A DNA stretch of 64,000 bases, taken from contig NZ_CP012938.1 in assembly GCF_001314995.1 (NCBI RefSeq), positions 2,666,001 through 2,730,000 on the forward strand, written 5' to 3'. The translations under genes and the position numbers were made by a program. Below, piece by piece: positions 16,907-24,283 of the stretch. Source of the DNA: Bacteroides ovatus. Lineage in GTDB: Bacteria > Bacteroidota > Bacteroidia > Bacteroidales > Bacteroidaceae. How positions within the stretch are numbered: position 1 is the first letter of the stretch; every line of letters starts with the position of its first letter. The notes beneath the pieces are model-generated. The model made no database searches. It worked only from the letters and a program-made list of their open reading frames with translations, and was not told the origin of the DNA.

Positions 16907-17716
16907 ATGACAGGAAATTTATTAAAGAAATCCAGTGGATTCATATTATTATGTAGCATATCATTGCTAATGCTCGTAATGACCGGTTGCCAGGAAGCCA
17001 AACTCAAGACAGTGATCGCGGTAGCCAACAAACAGTGTCCAATAGACATGGGAGCAGTCGGTACGATCACCAGCATCATCTACGACGGGAATAATGTAGT
17101 GTACACGCTGAACATGAACGAAGAGATTACCAATATAAAGATATTGAAAGACAATCCGGAAAGCATGAAATCATCTATCACAATGATGTTTCAAAATCCG
17201 GCAGCAGATGTAAAAGAGATGCTCAAGTTGATGGCAAAATGTAATTCCGGATTACACATGATATTTGTAGGGAATAAGTCGGGCGAACAAGCAGTTTGCG
17301 AACTTACCGCCGAAGAACTGAAAGAAGTGATTAATACAAATGCCGACCCGGCACAAAGCGGACAAACAAAGCTTGAAGCACAACTGAAAATGGCGAACCT
17401 GCAATTCCCGATGCAAGCCAGCGAAGAAGTCATTGTCGAAAAGATCGAGGTCATAGGCGAATCGGTTGTTTATATATGCAGTGTGGACGAAGAATTGTGT
17501 CCCATCAGCCAGATTGAAGAAAACGCAGCAGAAGTGAAAGAGGGTATTGTATCAATGCTGGCAAGTCAGACTGATCCGGCCACCCAGTTATTCATCAAAA
17601 CTTGCGTGAATAATAACAAAAACATAATGTACAGATATATTGGCAAGGAATCCGGCAAGCAACACGATGTGGTTATTCCCGTGTCTGATCTGAAGAAAAT
17701 GTTCATAAAAAAATAA
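16907..17716 (+). CDS. Lipoprotein with two tandem copies of an unknown domain
   Basis: This 269-residue protein has a long signal and a lipobox (LVMTGCQEA, Cys28). The mature part is an internal duplication. Residues about 39-138 (AVANKQCPIDMGAVGTI through LTAEELKEVI) align with about 157-265 (MANLQFPMQASEEVIVEKI through IPVSDLKKMF). Both copies contain a xVVYxxxxxEE strand pair, a helical middle and a final YIGxESG- or VGNKSGEQ-like strand. The duplication can be seen directly. The function is unknown to me. The HAD phosphatase gene follows after 37 bases. Confidence 0.75.
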   Translation: MTGNLLKKSSGFILLCSISLLMLVMTGCQEAKLKTVIAVANKQCPIDMGAVGTITSIIYDGNNVVYTLNMNEEITNIKILKDNPESMKSSITMMFQNPAADVKEMLKLMAKCNSGLHMIFVGNKSGEQAVCELTAEELKEVINTNADPAQSGQTKLEAQLKMANLQFPMQASEEVIVEKIEVIGESVVYICSVDEELCPISQIEENAAEVKEGIVSMLASQTDPATQLFIKTCVNNNKNIMYRYIGKESGKQHDVVIPVSDLKKMFIKK

Positions 17717-17753
17717 AATATCATCTTAAAAAGATTCTGCAACGTACCAAAGT

Positions 17754-18437
17754 ATGAAAAAGAAACTGAAAGCCGTCCTGTTTGACATGGACGGCGTACT
17801 TTTTGACTCTATGCCCTATCATTCGGAAGCCTGGCATACAGTAATGAAATCTCACGGACTCACTCTTAGTCGCGAAGAAGCATATATGCACGAAGGACGG
17901 ACAGGAGCCTCCACTATTAATATTGTTTTCCAACGTGAACTGGGCAGAGAAGCTACCCAAGAAGAAATAGAAAGTATCTATCAGGAGAAAAGTGTTTTGT
18001 TCAATTCGTATCCCGAAGCAAAACGTATGCCCGGTGCATGGGAGTTGCTACAAAAAGTAAAAAAGGATGGACTGATTCCGATGGTGGTCACTGGTTCCGG
18101 CCAACTATCCCTGCTCGAACGGTTGGAACACAACTATCCGGGAATGTTTCGTAAAGAATTGATGGTTACAGCGTTCGATGTAAAATATGGTAAGCCCAAT
18201 CCCGAACCGTATCTGATGGCATTGAAAAAAGGCGGACTTAAAGCTGATGAAGCCATCGTAGTAGAGAACGCTCCGTTAGGAGTGGAAGCCGGACACAATG
18301 CGGGCATCTTTACAATAGCTGTAAATACAGGTCCTTTGGACGGACAAGTATTGCTGGATGCCGGAGCCGATCTGCTACTGCCATCCATGCAAGCACTAAG
18401 CGACCATTGGGATACGCTGTTTGAAAAGAACACCTAA
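17754..18437 (+). CDS. HAD-superfamily hydrolase, beta-phosphoglucomutase-like
   Basis: This 227-residue protein has HAD motif I DMDGVLFDS (Asp11 and Asp13), a helical cap (residues 15-85), motif II VVTGSGQ, motif III lysine in KYGKPNPEPYLMA, and motif IV in VVENAPLGVEAG. This is the phosphoglycolate phosphatase / beta-PGM subclass. It acts on a small sugar phosphate or similar. It lies directly upstream of fkp on the same strand, so a role in sugar-phosphate clean-up is plausible (inference). Confidence 0.88.
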   Translation: MKKKLKAVLFDMDGVLFDSMPYHSEAWHTVMKSHGLTLSREEAYMHEGRTGASTINIVFQRELGREATQEEIESIYQEKSVLFNSYPEAKRMPGAWELLQKVKKDGLIPMVVTGSGQLSLLERLEHNYPGMFRKELMVTAFDVKYGKPNPEPYLMALKKGGLKADEAIVVENAPLGVEAGHNAGIFTIAVNTGPLDGQVLLDAGADLLLPSMQALSDHWDTLFEKNT

Positions 18438-18559
18438 AAGCTGAAAAGATAATTTATTCTTCAAAACAGGAGAAAAACATTGAAAAGAAGGAATATAAAT
18501 CGTATTTTTACAGGAGTTTAATTCACTTAGATTCCATCTAAGCCAACGCAGATTCTACT

Positions 18560-21412
18560 ATGCAAAAGTTATTATCCTTACCACCCAATTTGATCCATTG
18601 CTTCCACGAACTGGAAGAAGTCAACCATACCGATTGGTTTTGTACATCAGACCCCATTGGGAGCAAACTAGGCTCCGGCGGCGGAACGACATGGTTATTG
18701 CAGGCCTGCCATCAGGCATTCGCGCCACAAAAATCTTTCGGCAACTGGATAGGAGATGAAAAAAGAATATTGCTCCATGCAGGCGGACAAAGCCGTCGCC
18801 TGCCCAGCTACGGACCTTCCGGCAAAATATTGACTCCGATCCCGATCTTCAGTTGGGAAAGAGGACAAAAACTCGGACAGAATCTATTATCATTGCAGCT
18901 CCCGCTCTATGAAAGGATTATGAATCAGGCTCCAGCCGGTCTGAATACGCTGATCGCAAGCGGAGATGTATATATCCGTTCGGAAAAGCCACTCCAGGAT
19001 ATTCCGAATGCAGACGTAGTGTGCTACGGCTTATGGGTAAATCCTTCCTTGGCAACCCATCATGGTGTATTTGTTTCCGACCGGAAAAAGCCGGAGGTTC
19101 TCGACTTCATGTTACAGAAACCTTCTCTTGAAGAGTTGGAAGGATTATCGAAAACTCATCTTTTCCTGATGGACATCGGTATCTGGATTTTGAGTGACCG
19201 CGCCATCGAAGTATTGATGAAACGGTCATTAAAAGAAGGAACCAATGATATTAATTATTATGACTTATACTCGGACTACGGCTTGGCTTTGGGAGAGCAT
19301 CCCAAAACGAAAGATGAAGAAATCAATCAGTTATCCGTAGCCATATTGCCTTTGCCCGGTGGAGAATTCTATCATTATGGCACAAGCCATGAACTGATTT
19401 CTTCTACTTTAGCCATACAAGACAAGGTACGCGATCAAAGAAGGATCATGCACCGGAAAGTAAAACCGAATCCGGCTATCTTTATCCAGAACTCTATCAC
19501 ACAAGTTTCCCTTTCTGCAGACAATGCCAACTTATGGATTGAGAATAGCCATGTGGGAAAAGGCTGGAAACTGGGGTCCCGCCAAATAATAACAGGAGTT
19601 CCCGAAAACCAATGGAACATCAACTTGCCGGATGGAGTCTGCATCGACATTATCCCTATCGGCGACAATGACTTTGTTGCACGTCCGTATGGCTTGGATG
19701 ATGTGTTCAAAGGAGCGTTAGACAAATCAACGACTACCTATCTTAATATCCCTTTCACCCGCTGGATGGAAGAAAGAGGAATTACCTGGGAGGATATAAA
19801 AGGACGCACCGATGATTTACAATCAGCATCTATCTTCCCCAAAGTAACTTCTGTTGAAGATTTAGGCATATTAGTGCGCTGGATGACATCGGAGCTCCAA
19901 CTGGAAGAAGGGAAAAAATGTTGGCTCAAAGCAGAGAAAGTTTCTGCCGACGAAATCTCGGCAGGCGCCAACCTCAAGCGTCTTTATGAACAGCGCAATG
20001 CTTTCCGTAAAGAGAACTGGAAAGGACTGGCGGCTAATTATGAAAAAAGCGTATTCTATCAACTTGACTTACTGGATGCCGCAAACGAATTTGTACGTTT
20101 CAATCTGGATACTCCCGATGTCCTGCAAGAAGATGCCGCACCCATGCTACGGATACACAACCGGATGCTTCGCGCACGCATCATGAAACTACGTGAAGAC
20201 AAAGATTGCGCAAAAGAAGAACAGGCAGCCTTCCAACTGCTCCGCGACGGTTTATTGGGAGTGATGAACGAACGTAAAAGTCATCCCACACTCAACGTTT
20301 ATTCCGATCAGATTGTATGGAGCCGCAGCCCTGTACGCATTGATGTGGCAGGAGGATGGACGGACACTCCTCCCTACTCTCTTTATTCAGGAGGAAGCGT
20401 TGTCAATCTTGCCATCGAACTGAACGGCCAACCGCCGCTGCAAGTATACGTTAAACCTTGCAAGGAATATCATATTACCCTTCGTTCCATCGACATGGGT
20501 GCAATGGAAGTGATACGAAATTATGAGGAACTGCAAGATTACAAAAAGGTGGGTTCTCCATTTTCCATCCCCAAAGCCGCCCTTACGTTGGCAGGTTTCG
20601 CGCCGGCATTCTCAACAGAATCCTACCCTTCTTTAGCCAAACAGCTGGAAGCTTTCGGCTCGGGAATTGAAATTACCCTGTTGGCTGCTATTCCTGCTGG
20701 CTCGGGTTTGGGCACCAGTTCTATCCTGGCATCCACCGTGCTCGGAGCAATCAATGATTTCTGCGGACTGGCTTGGGACAAGAATGATATATGTAGTTAC
20801 ACATTAGTATTGGAACAACTACTGACCACAGGAGGAGGTTGGCAGGATCAATATGGCGGTGTCTTCTCCGGCATTAAATTGCTACAATCCGAAGCAGGTT
20901 TCGAACAGCATCCATTAGTGCGCTGGTTGCCCGACCAACTCTTTATTCATCCCGACTACCGCGACTGTCATCTGTTATATTATACAGGAATTACCCGTAC
21001 TGCCAAAAGTATTCTGGCGGAAATTGTCAGTTCCATGTTCCTCAATTCCGGTCCACATCTAAGTTTGCTGCCCGAGATGAAAGCCCATGCAATGGATATG
21101 AGTGAAGCTATCCTGCGCAGCAACTTCGATAGTTTCGGTCGATTGGTCGGCAAAACCTGGATACAAAACCAGGCATTAGATTGCGGAACCAATCCGCCGG
21201 CAGTAGCAGCCATTATCGAGAAAATCAAAGATTATACCCTAGGATACAAACTCCCCGGCGCAGGTGGTGGCGGTTATTTATATATGGTAGCCAAAGATCC
21301 GCAAGCAGCCGGACAAATCCGACGGATATTGACAGAACAAGCTCCCAACCCACGCGCTCGTTTTGTAGAAATGACGCTTTCTGACAAGGGACTTCAGGTT
21401 TCAAGAAGCTAA
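18560..21412 (+). CDS. fkp: Bifunctional L-fucokinase / GDP-L-fucose pyrophosphorylase
   Basis: This enzyme of the fucose salvage pathway converts L-fucose to fucose-1-phosphate and then to GDP-fucose for capsule and glycoprotein fucosylation. The 950-residue length matches known Bacteroides Fkp. The N-terminal half is the guanylyltransferase (KLGSGGGTTWLL near residue 35, then ILLHAGGQSRRLPSYGPSGK). The C-terminal third is a GHMP kinase: VDVAGGWTDTPP-like segment near 594, phosphate loop PAGSGLGTSS near 712 and LPGAGGGGYLYM near 897. A middle beta-helix region connects them. A bidirectional terminator follows. Confidence 0.97.
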   Translation: MQKLLSLPPNLIHCFHELEEVNHTDWFCTSDPIGSKLGSGGGTTWLLQACHQAFAPQKSFGNWIGDEKRILLHAGGQSRRLPSYGPSGKILTPIPIFSWERGQKLGQNLLSLQLPLYERIMNQAPAGLNTLIASGDVYIRSEKPLQDIPNADVVCYGLWVNPSLATHHGVFVSDRKKPEVLDFMLQKPSLEELEGLSKTHLFLMDIGIWILSDRAIEVLMKRSLKEGTNDINYYDLYSDYGLALGEHPKTKDEEINQLSVAILPLPGGEFYHYGTSHELISSTLAIQDKVRDQRRIMHRKVKPNPAIFIQNSITQVSLSADNANLWIENSHVGKGWKLGSRQIITGVPENQWNINLPDGVCIDIIPIGDNDFVARPYGLDDVFKGALDKSTTTYLNIPFTRWMEERGITWEDIKGRTDDLQSASIFPKVTSVEDLGILVRWMTSELQLEEGKKCWLKAEKVSADEISAGANLKRLYEQRNAFRKENWKGLAANYEKSVFYQLDLLDAANEFVRFNLDTPDVLQEDAAPMLRIHNRMLRARIMKLREDKDCAKEEQAAFQLLRDGLLGVMNERKSHPTLNVYSDQIVWSRSPVRIDVAGGWTDTPPYSLYSGGSVVNLAIELNGQPPLQVYVKPCKEYHITLRSIDMGAMEVIRNYEELQDYKKVGSPFSIPKAALTLAGFAPAFSTESYPSLAKQLEAFGSGIEITLLAAIPAGSGLGTSSILASTVLGAINDFCGLAWDKNDICSYTLVLEQLLTTGGGWQDQYGGVFSGIKLLQSEAGFEQHPLVRWLPDQLFIHPDYRDCHLLYYTGITRTAKSILAEIVSSMFLNSGPHLSLLPEMKAHAMDMSEAILRSNFDSFGRLVGKTWIQNQALDCGTNPPAVAAIIEKIKDYTLGYKLPGAGGGGYLYMVAKDPQAAGQIRRILTEQAPNPRARFVEMTLSDKGLQVSRS

Positions 21413-21464
21413 AGAAGAGGCATTGCCAGACTACCGGTCAATCTCATCCGGAACCACAAAAAAC

Positions 21465-21499
21465 AAGCTTGGACAGATTCAAACGAAATGTCCAAGCTT
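21465..21499. terminator. Bidirectional terminator between fkp and the small membrane protein
   Basis: The stem AAGCTTGGACA / TGTCCAAGCTT (11 bp) has CAATTTTT after it on the plus strand and GTTTTTT after it on the minus strand, so it serves both convergent genes. Confidence 0.85.
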
Positions 21500-21527
21500 C
21501 AATTTTTCAATGCCATAATGATCTGTT

Positions 21528-21638
21528 TTACATGTTGAGACTTGAAATAACTGTAAAGTAAATCATAATAATGATAAAACCAATAGCTCCGATAATCAGC
21601 GCCACACTAGCCCATTTCTTTTTTCTAGCTTCTTCCAT
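21528..21638 (-). CDS. Small single-pass membrane protein, 36 residues
   Basis: The reading frame opens with ATG at 21638 and encodes a charged start (MEEARKKKWAS), one strongly hydrophobic segment (VALIIGAIGFIIIMIYFTV) and a short tail ending SLNM. The basic cluster before the membrane segment predicts an N-terminus in the cytoplasm. It sits alone in the fkp-tRNA gap and has its own terminator. It has the look of a genuine small inner-membrane protein. No function can be given. Confidence 0.7.
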   Translation of the reverse strand: MEEARKKKWASVALIIGAIGFIIIMIYFTVISSLNM

Positions 21639-21940
21639 TCTAATTTATATTTATGGGATTAATATAATTTATCGTCAGATATCTACTTCCGGAAAGCTAT
21701 AAATACACTATATCAACATCATTTTTTTACTTCTTCATCGTTACAAAGTTAGCATTTTCTATGAGAAAACAATCATCTAAAACAACTTTTTTATTCTATT
21801 TAGACTAAATTATGCAACTACAGATAATAATATGGAACACAAGATTTTATCTATTACTGCTTTTATATCATGTAAAGTTGTACATTTGCATAATCGACAA
21901 TTTTGATTGAACAAGGAAAAGAATCAAAACACAAAAGGTC

Positions 21941-22030
21941 ATGACTAAAAAGGATGCTATAAAAATATTCGAAGATAAAAAGCTCTGTGCTGTAACATCA
22001 TATACCATACATGGGCTGAAAATACAATAA
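21941..22030 (+). pseudogene. Remnant of a BRO-N family gene
   Basis: The 29-codon frame begins MTKKDAIKIFEDKKLCAV, almost the same as the first 18 residues of the intact gene at 28993-29856 (MTKKDAIKVFEDKKIRAV). Similarity then ends abruptly and a stop follows. It lies 37 bases from tRNA-Arg, a usual position for the edge of an integrated element. It is a truncated copy without function. Confidence 0.75.
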
Positions 22031-22033
22031 TAA

Positions 22034-22062
22034 AAAGCCGTACTCTCTGCAAGTACGGCTTT
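22034..22062 (-). terminator. Terminator of tRNA-Arg
   Basis: The stem AAAGCCGTACT / AGTACGGCTTT (11 bp) lies 4 bases after the tRNA on the minus strand and is followed by a U-rich run. Confidence 0.85.
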
Positions 22063-22066
22063 AAAG

Positions 22067-22138
22067 TACACCCGAAGGGAATCGAACCCTTATCTGAGGT
22101 ACCGGAAACCTCCATTCTATCCATTGAACTACAGGTGC
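22067..22138 (-). tRNA. tRNA-Arg (anticodon CCG)
   Basis: The minus strand folds as a cloverleaf. The acceptor stem is GCACCTG / CGGGTGT with two G-T pairs. The anticodon stem is GAGGT / ACCTC with the 7-base loop TTCCGGT, so the anticodon is CCG and reads CGG. The T arm is AAGGG TTCGATT CCCTT. The discriminator is A and no CCA is encoded. Confidence 0.95.
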
Positions 22139-22380
22139 TTATACAAATTTATCAGGCTAAAAAAACGCTTCATCCGCTTAAATAAAGAAGCCATTCTTTC
22201 TAAATGCGAGGACAAAAGTATAAAAAATCTTCTCATCTTCCTAATGATTCTTCTTTTTTTATAGTTCTTAAGGCACTTCCCCATGTTAAGACATTGTTAT
22301 TTTGAAATGCTTTAGAGCATTTACTTTATCAAATTGACAATCTTTTAGAGAATATCCATTACATATATCAATTTTATTCC
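22139..22380. other. Intergenic gap upstream of asnA
   Basis: About 240 AT-rich bases. The only notable sequence is TTAAGGCACTTCCCC at 22268-22282, which resembles the upstream promoter word of the two HU genes (TTAAAGCACCTCCCC) but is not followed by a well-spaced -7 element. I see no gene. Confidence 0.5.
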
Positions 22381-22388
22381 TATCTTTG
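22381..22388 (+). promoter_or_regulatory. Promoter -7 element TATCTTTG of asnA
   Basis: A perfect match, 26 bases before the asnA ATG. ung follows closely and is probably on the same transcript. Confidence 0.6.
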
Positions 22389-22413
22389 CCGACAATTAAC
22401 ATTTAACAAACCT

Positions 22414-23451
22414 ATGAGTTACTTGATAAAACCTAAGAACTATAATCCGCTACTCGACCTCAAACAGACCGAGCTGGGAATCAAGCAAATAAAAGAGTTC
22501 TTCCAATTAAACTTGTCATCCGAGCTACGCCTTAGACGTGTGACTGCCCCCCTTTTCGTATTGAAAGGAATGGGTATCAATGACGATTTGAACGGAATAG
22601 AACGACCCGTTTCTTTCCCTATTAAAGATCTGGGCGATGCACAAGCCGAAGTGGTTCATTCATTGGCTAAATGGAAAAGGTTGACCTTAGCTGACTATCA
22701 TATCGAACCCGGATATGGTATTTATACGGATATGAACGCAATCCGTTCAGACGAAGAACTGGGCAACCTGCATTCTCTCTACGTAGACCAGTGGGACTGG
22801 GAACGTGTCATCACCAATGAAGACCGGAACGTAAACTTCCTGAAAGAGATCGTCAACCGTATTTATGCAGCTATGATCCGTACAGAATATATGGTATACG
22901 AAATGTATCCGCAAATCAAGCCGTGCCTGCCACAAAAGCTACATTTCATCCATTCAGAAGAATTGCGCCAACTTTATCCGGATCTGGAACCCAAATGTCG
23001 CGAACATGCCATCTGTCAGAAATACGGAGCTGTGTTTATCATAGGCATAGGCTGTAAACTTAGCGACGGCAAGAAACACGACGGACGCGCACCGGACTAT
23101 GACGACTACACAACCAAAGGATTGAACGACTTGCCCGGACTAAACGGCGACCTCCTTCTGTGGGACAATGTACTGCAACGCTCCATCGAATTATCATCTA
23201 TGGGAATCCGTGTTGACAAAGAAGCCTTGCAACGTCAGTTGAAAGAAGAAAAAGAAGAAAAAAGACTGGAACTTTATTTCCACAAGCGATTGATGAATGA
23301 CACCCTTCCACTATCCATCGGAGGAGGTATCGGACAATCCCGCTTGTGTATGTTCTACCTTCGCAAAGCTCACATTGGAGAGATACAAGCCAGCATCTGG
23401 CCCGAAGATATGCGCAAAGAATGTGAAGAACTTGATATACACCTTATATAA
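22414..23451 (+). CDS. asnA: Aspartate-ammonia ligase (asparagine synthetase A)
   Basis: The enzyme makes asparagine from aspartate, ammonia and ATP. Its fold is that of class II tRNA synthetases. It has 345 residues, slightly above the E. coli length of 330. It opens MSYLIKPKNYNPLLDLKQTE and has the conserved LRLRRVTAPLFVLKGMGIND, VDQWDWERVI, DYDDYTTKGLNDLPGLNGD and final IGGGIGQSRLCMFYL blocks, all diagnostic of AsnA. ung lies 6 bases downstream, so the two are co-transcribed. Confidence 0.96.
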   Translation: MSYLIKPKNYNPLLDLKQTELGIKQIKEFFQLNLSSELRLRRVTAPLFVLKGMGINDDLNGIERPVSFPIKDLGDAQAEVVHSLAKWKRLTLADYHIEPGYGIYTDMNAIRSDEELGNLHSLYVDQWDWERVITNEDRNVNFLKEIVNRIYAAMIRTEYMVYEMYPQIKPCLPQKLHFIHSEELRQLYPDLEPKCREHAICQKYGAVFIIGIGCKLSDGKKHDGRAPDYDDYTTKGLNDLPGLNGDLLLWDNVLQRSIELSSMGIRVDKEALQRQLKEEKEEKRLELYFHKRLMNDTLPLSIGGGIGQSRLCMFYLRKAHIGEIQASIWPEDMRKECEELDIHLI

Positions 23452-23457
23452 CAAACT

Positions 23458-24120
23458 ATGAACGTACAAATTGAAGAAAGCTGGAAAGCACATTTAAAAC
23501 CCGAATTCGACAAAGACTACTTTCGCACACTGACCGATTTCGTCAAAAGCGAATATAGCCAGTATCAGATCTTCCCTCCGGGAAAACTGATCTTCAATGC
23601 TTTCAACCTTTGTCCTTTCGACAAAGTGAAAGTTGTAATTATAGGACAAGATCCTTACCATGGACCGGGACAAGCACATGGTCTCTGTTTCTCTGTAAAC
23701 GACGGAGTGCCTTTTCCCCCTTCATTAGTGAACATATTCAAAGAAATCAAAGCCGACATCGGTTCAGACGCCCCAACCACGGGAAACCTGACTCGCTGGG
23801 CAGAACAAGGAGTATTATTACTCAACGCAACCCTGACCGTACGTGCCCACCAAGCAGGTTCACATCAGAATCGTGGCTGGGAAACATTTACCGATGCTGC
23901 AATCCGTGCCCTGGCAGAAGAAAAAGAAAACCTGGTATTTATCTTATGGGGATCATACGCTCAAAAGAAAGGAGCGTTTATCGACCGCAACAAGCATCTG
24001 GTGCTCACCTCTGCCCACCCCTCTCCTCTTTCAGCTTACAACGGCTTCTTCGGAAACAAACATTTCAGCCGTACAAACGATTACCTGAAAACCCATGGAA
24101 AAACAGAAATCGCATGGTAG
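23458..24120 (+). CDS. ung: Uracil-DNA glycosylase, family 1
   Basis: The enzyme removes uracil from DNA at the start of base-excision repair. It has 220 residues. The catalytic water-activating loop is [14 protein letters not shown] with Asp65, the uracil-binding [14 protein letters not shown] follows, and the minor-groove loop [13 protein letters not shown] is near residue 187. These are all the family-1 motifs. The start is 6 bases after asnA. It is followed by a repeat-framed terminator and the convergent lptD. Confidence 0.97.
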   Translation: MNVQIEESWKAHLKPEFDKDYFRTLTDFVKSEYSQYQIFPPGKLIFNAFNLCPFDKVKVVIIGQDPYHGPGQAHGLCFSVNDGVPFPPSLVNIFKEIKADIGSDAPTTGNLTRWAEQGVLLLNATLTVRAHQAGSHQNRGWETFTDAAIRALAEEKENLVFILWGSYAQKKGAFIDRNKHLVLTSAHPSPLSAYNGFFGNKHFSRTNDYLKTHGKTEIAW

Positions 24121-24138
24121 TTGGAGAAGTTGGAGAAT

Positions 24139-24281
24139 GGAGAGTTGAGAGTTAAGAATAAAAAGTAAAAAAATGGCTGCACTATTCGTCGAATGATAGC
24201 GCAGCCATTTTTCTTTTTCTATATTGTAGCAAAACAATTACACGTCCGAATTTCCACTCTCAACTCTCAACTCTCAACTTA
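24139..24281. repeat. Mirrored AGAGTTGAGAGTT words around the ung/lptD terminator
   Basis: AGAGTTGAGAGTTAAG (from 24141) and the inverse tandem CACTCTCAACTCTCAACTCTCAA (24255-24277, shown here as three copies of CTCTCAA) face each other across the gap. The true terminator lies between the arms. Confidence 0.65.
24171..24210. terminator. Bidirectional terminator between ung and lptD
   Basis: The perfect 10-bp stem AAATGGCTGC / GCAGCCATTT has an inner CTAT/ATAG pairing and T-rich runs on both sides. Confidence 0.85.
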
Positions 24282-24283
24282 TC

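Noticed and set aside
21868..22071. 67-codon hydrophobic minus-strand frame
   Set aside because: It is the complement of the BRO-N remnant and part of the terminator of tRNA-Arg, so it is a shadow.
22268..22304. Third promoter of the HU type (TTAAGGCACTTCCCC)
   Set aside because: The word has a changed base and the following TATTTTG is one base short of TAnnTTTG, so the match is partial. It is kept only as a note.
23610..24155. Long alternative frame inside ung
   Set aside because: It is an out-of-frame shadow of a well-conserved gene and is rich in Arg, Ser and Pro, as shadows of this codon usage are.
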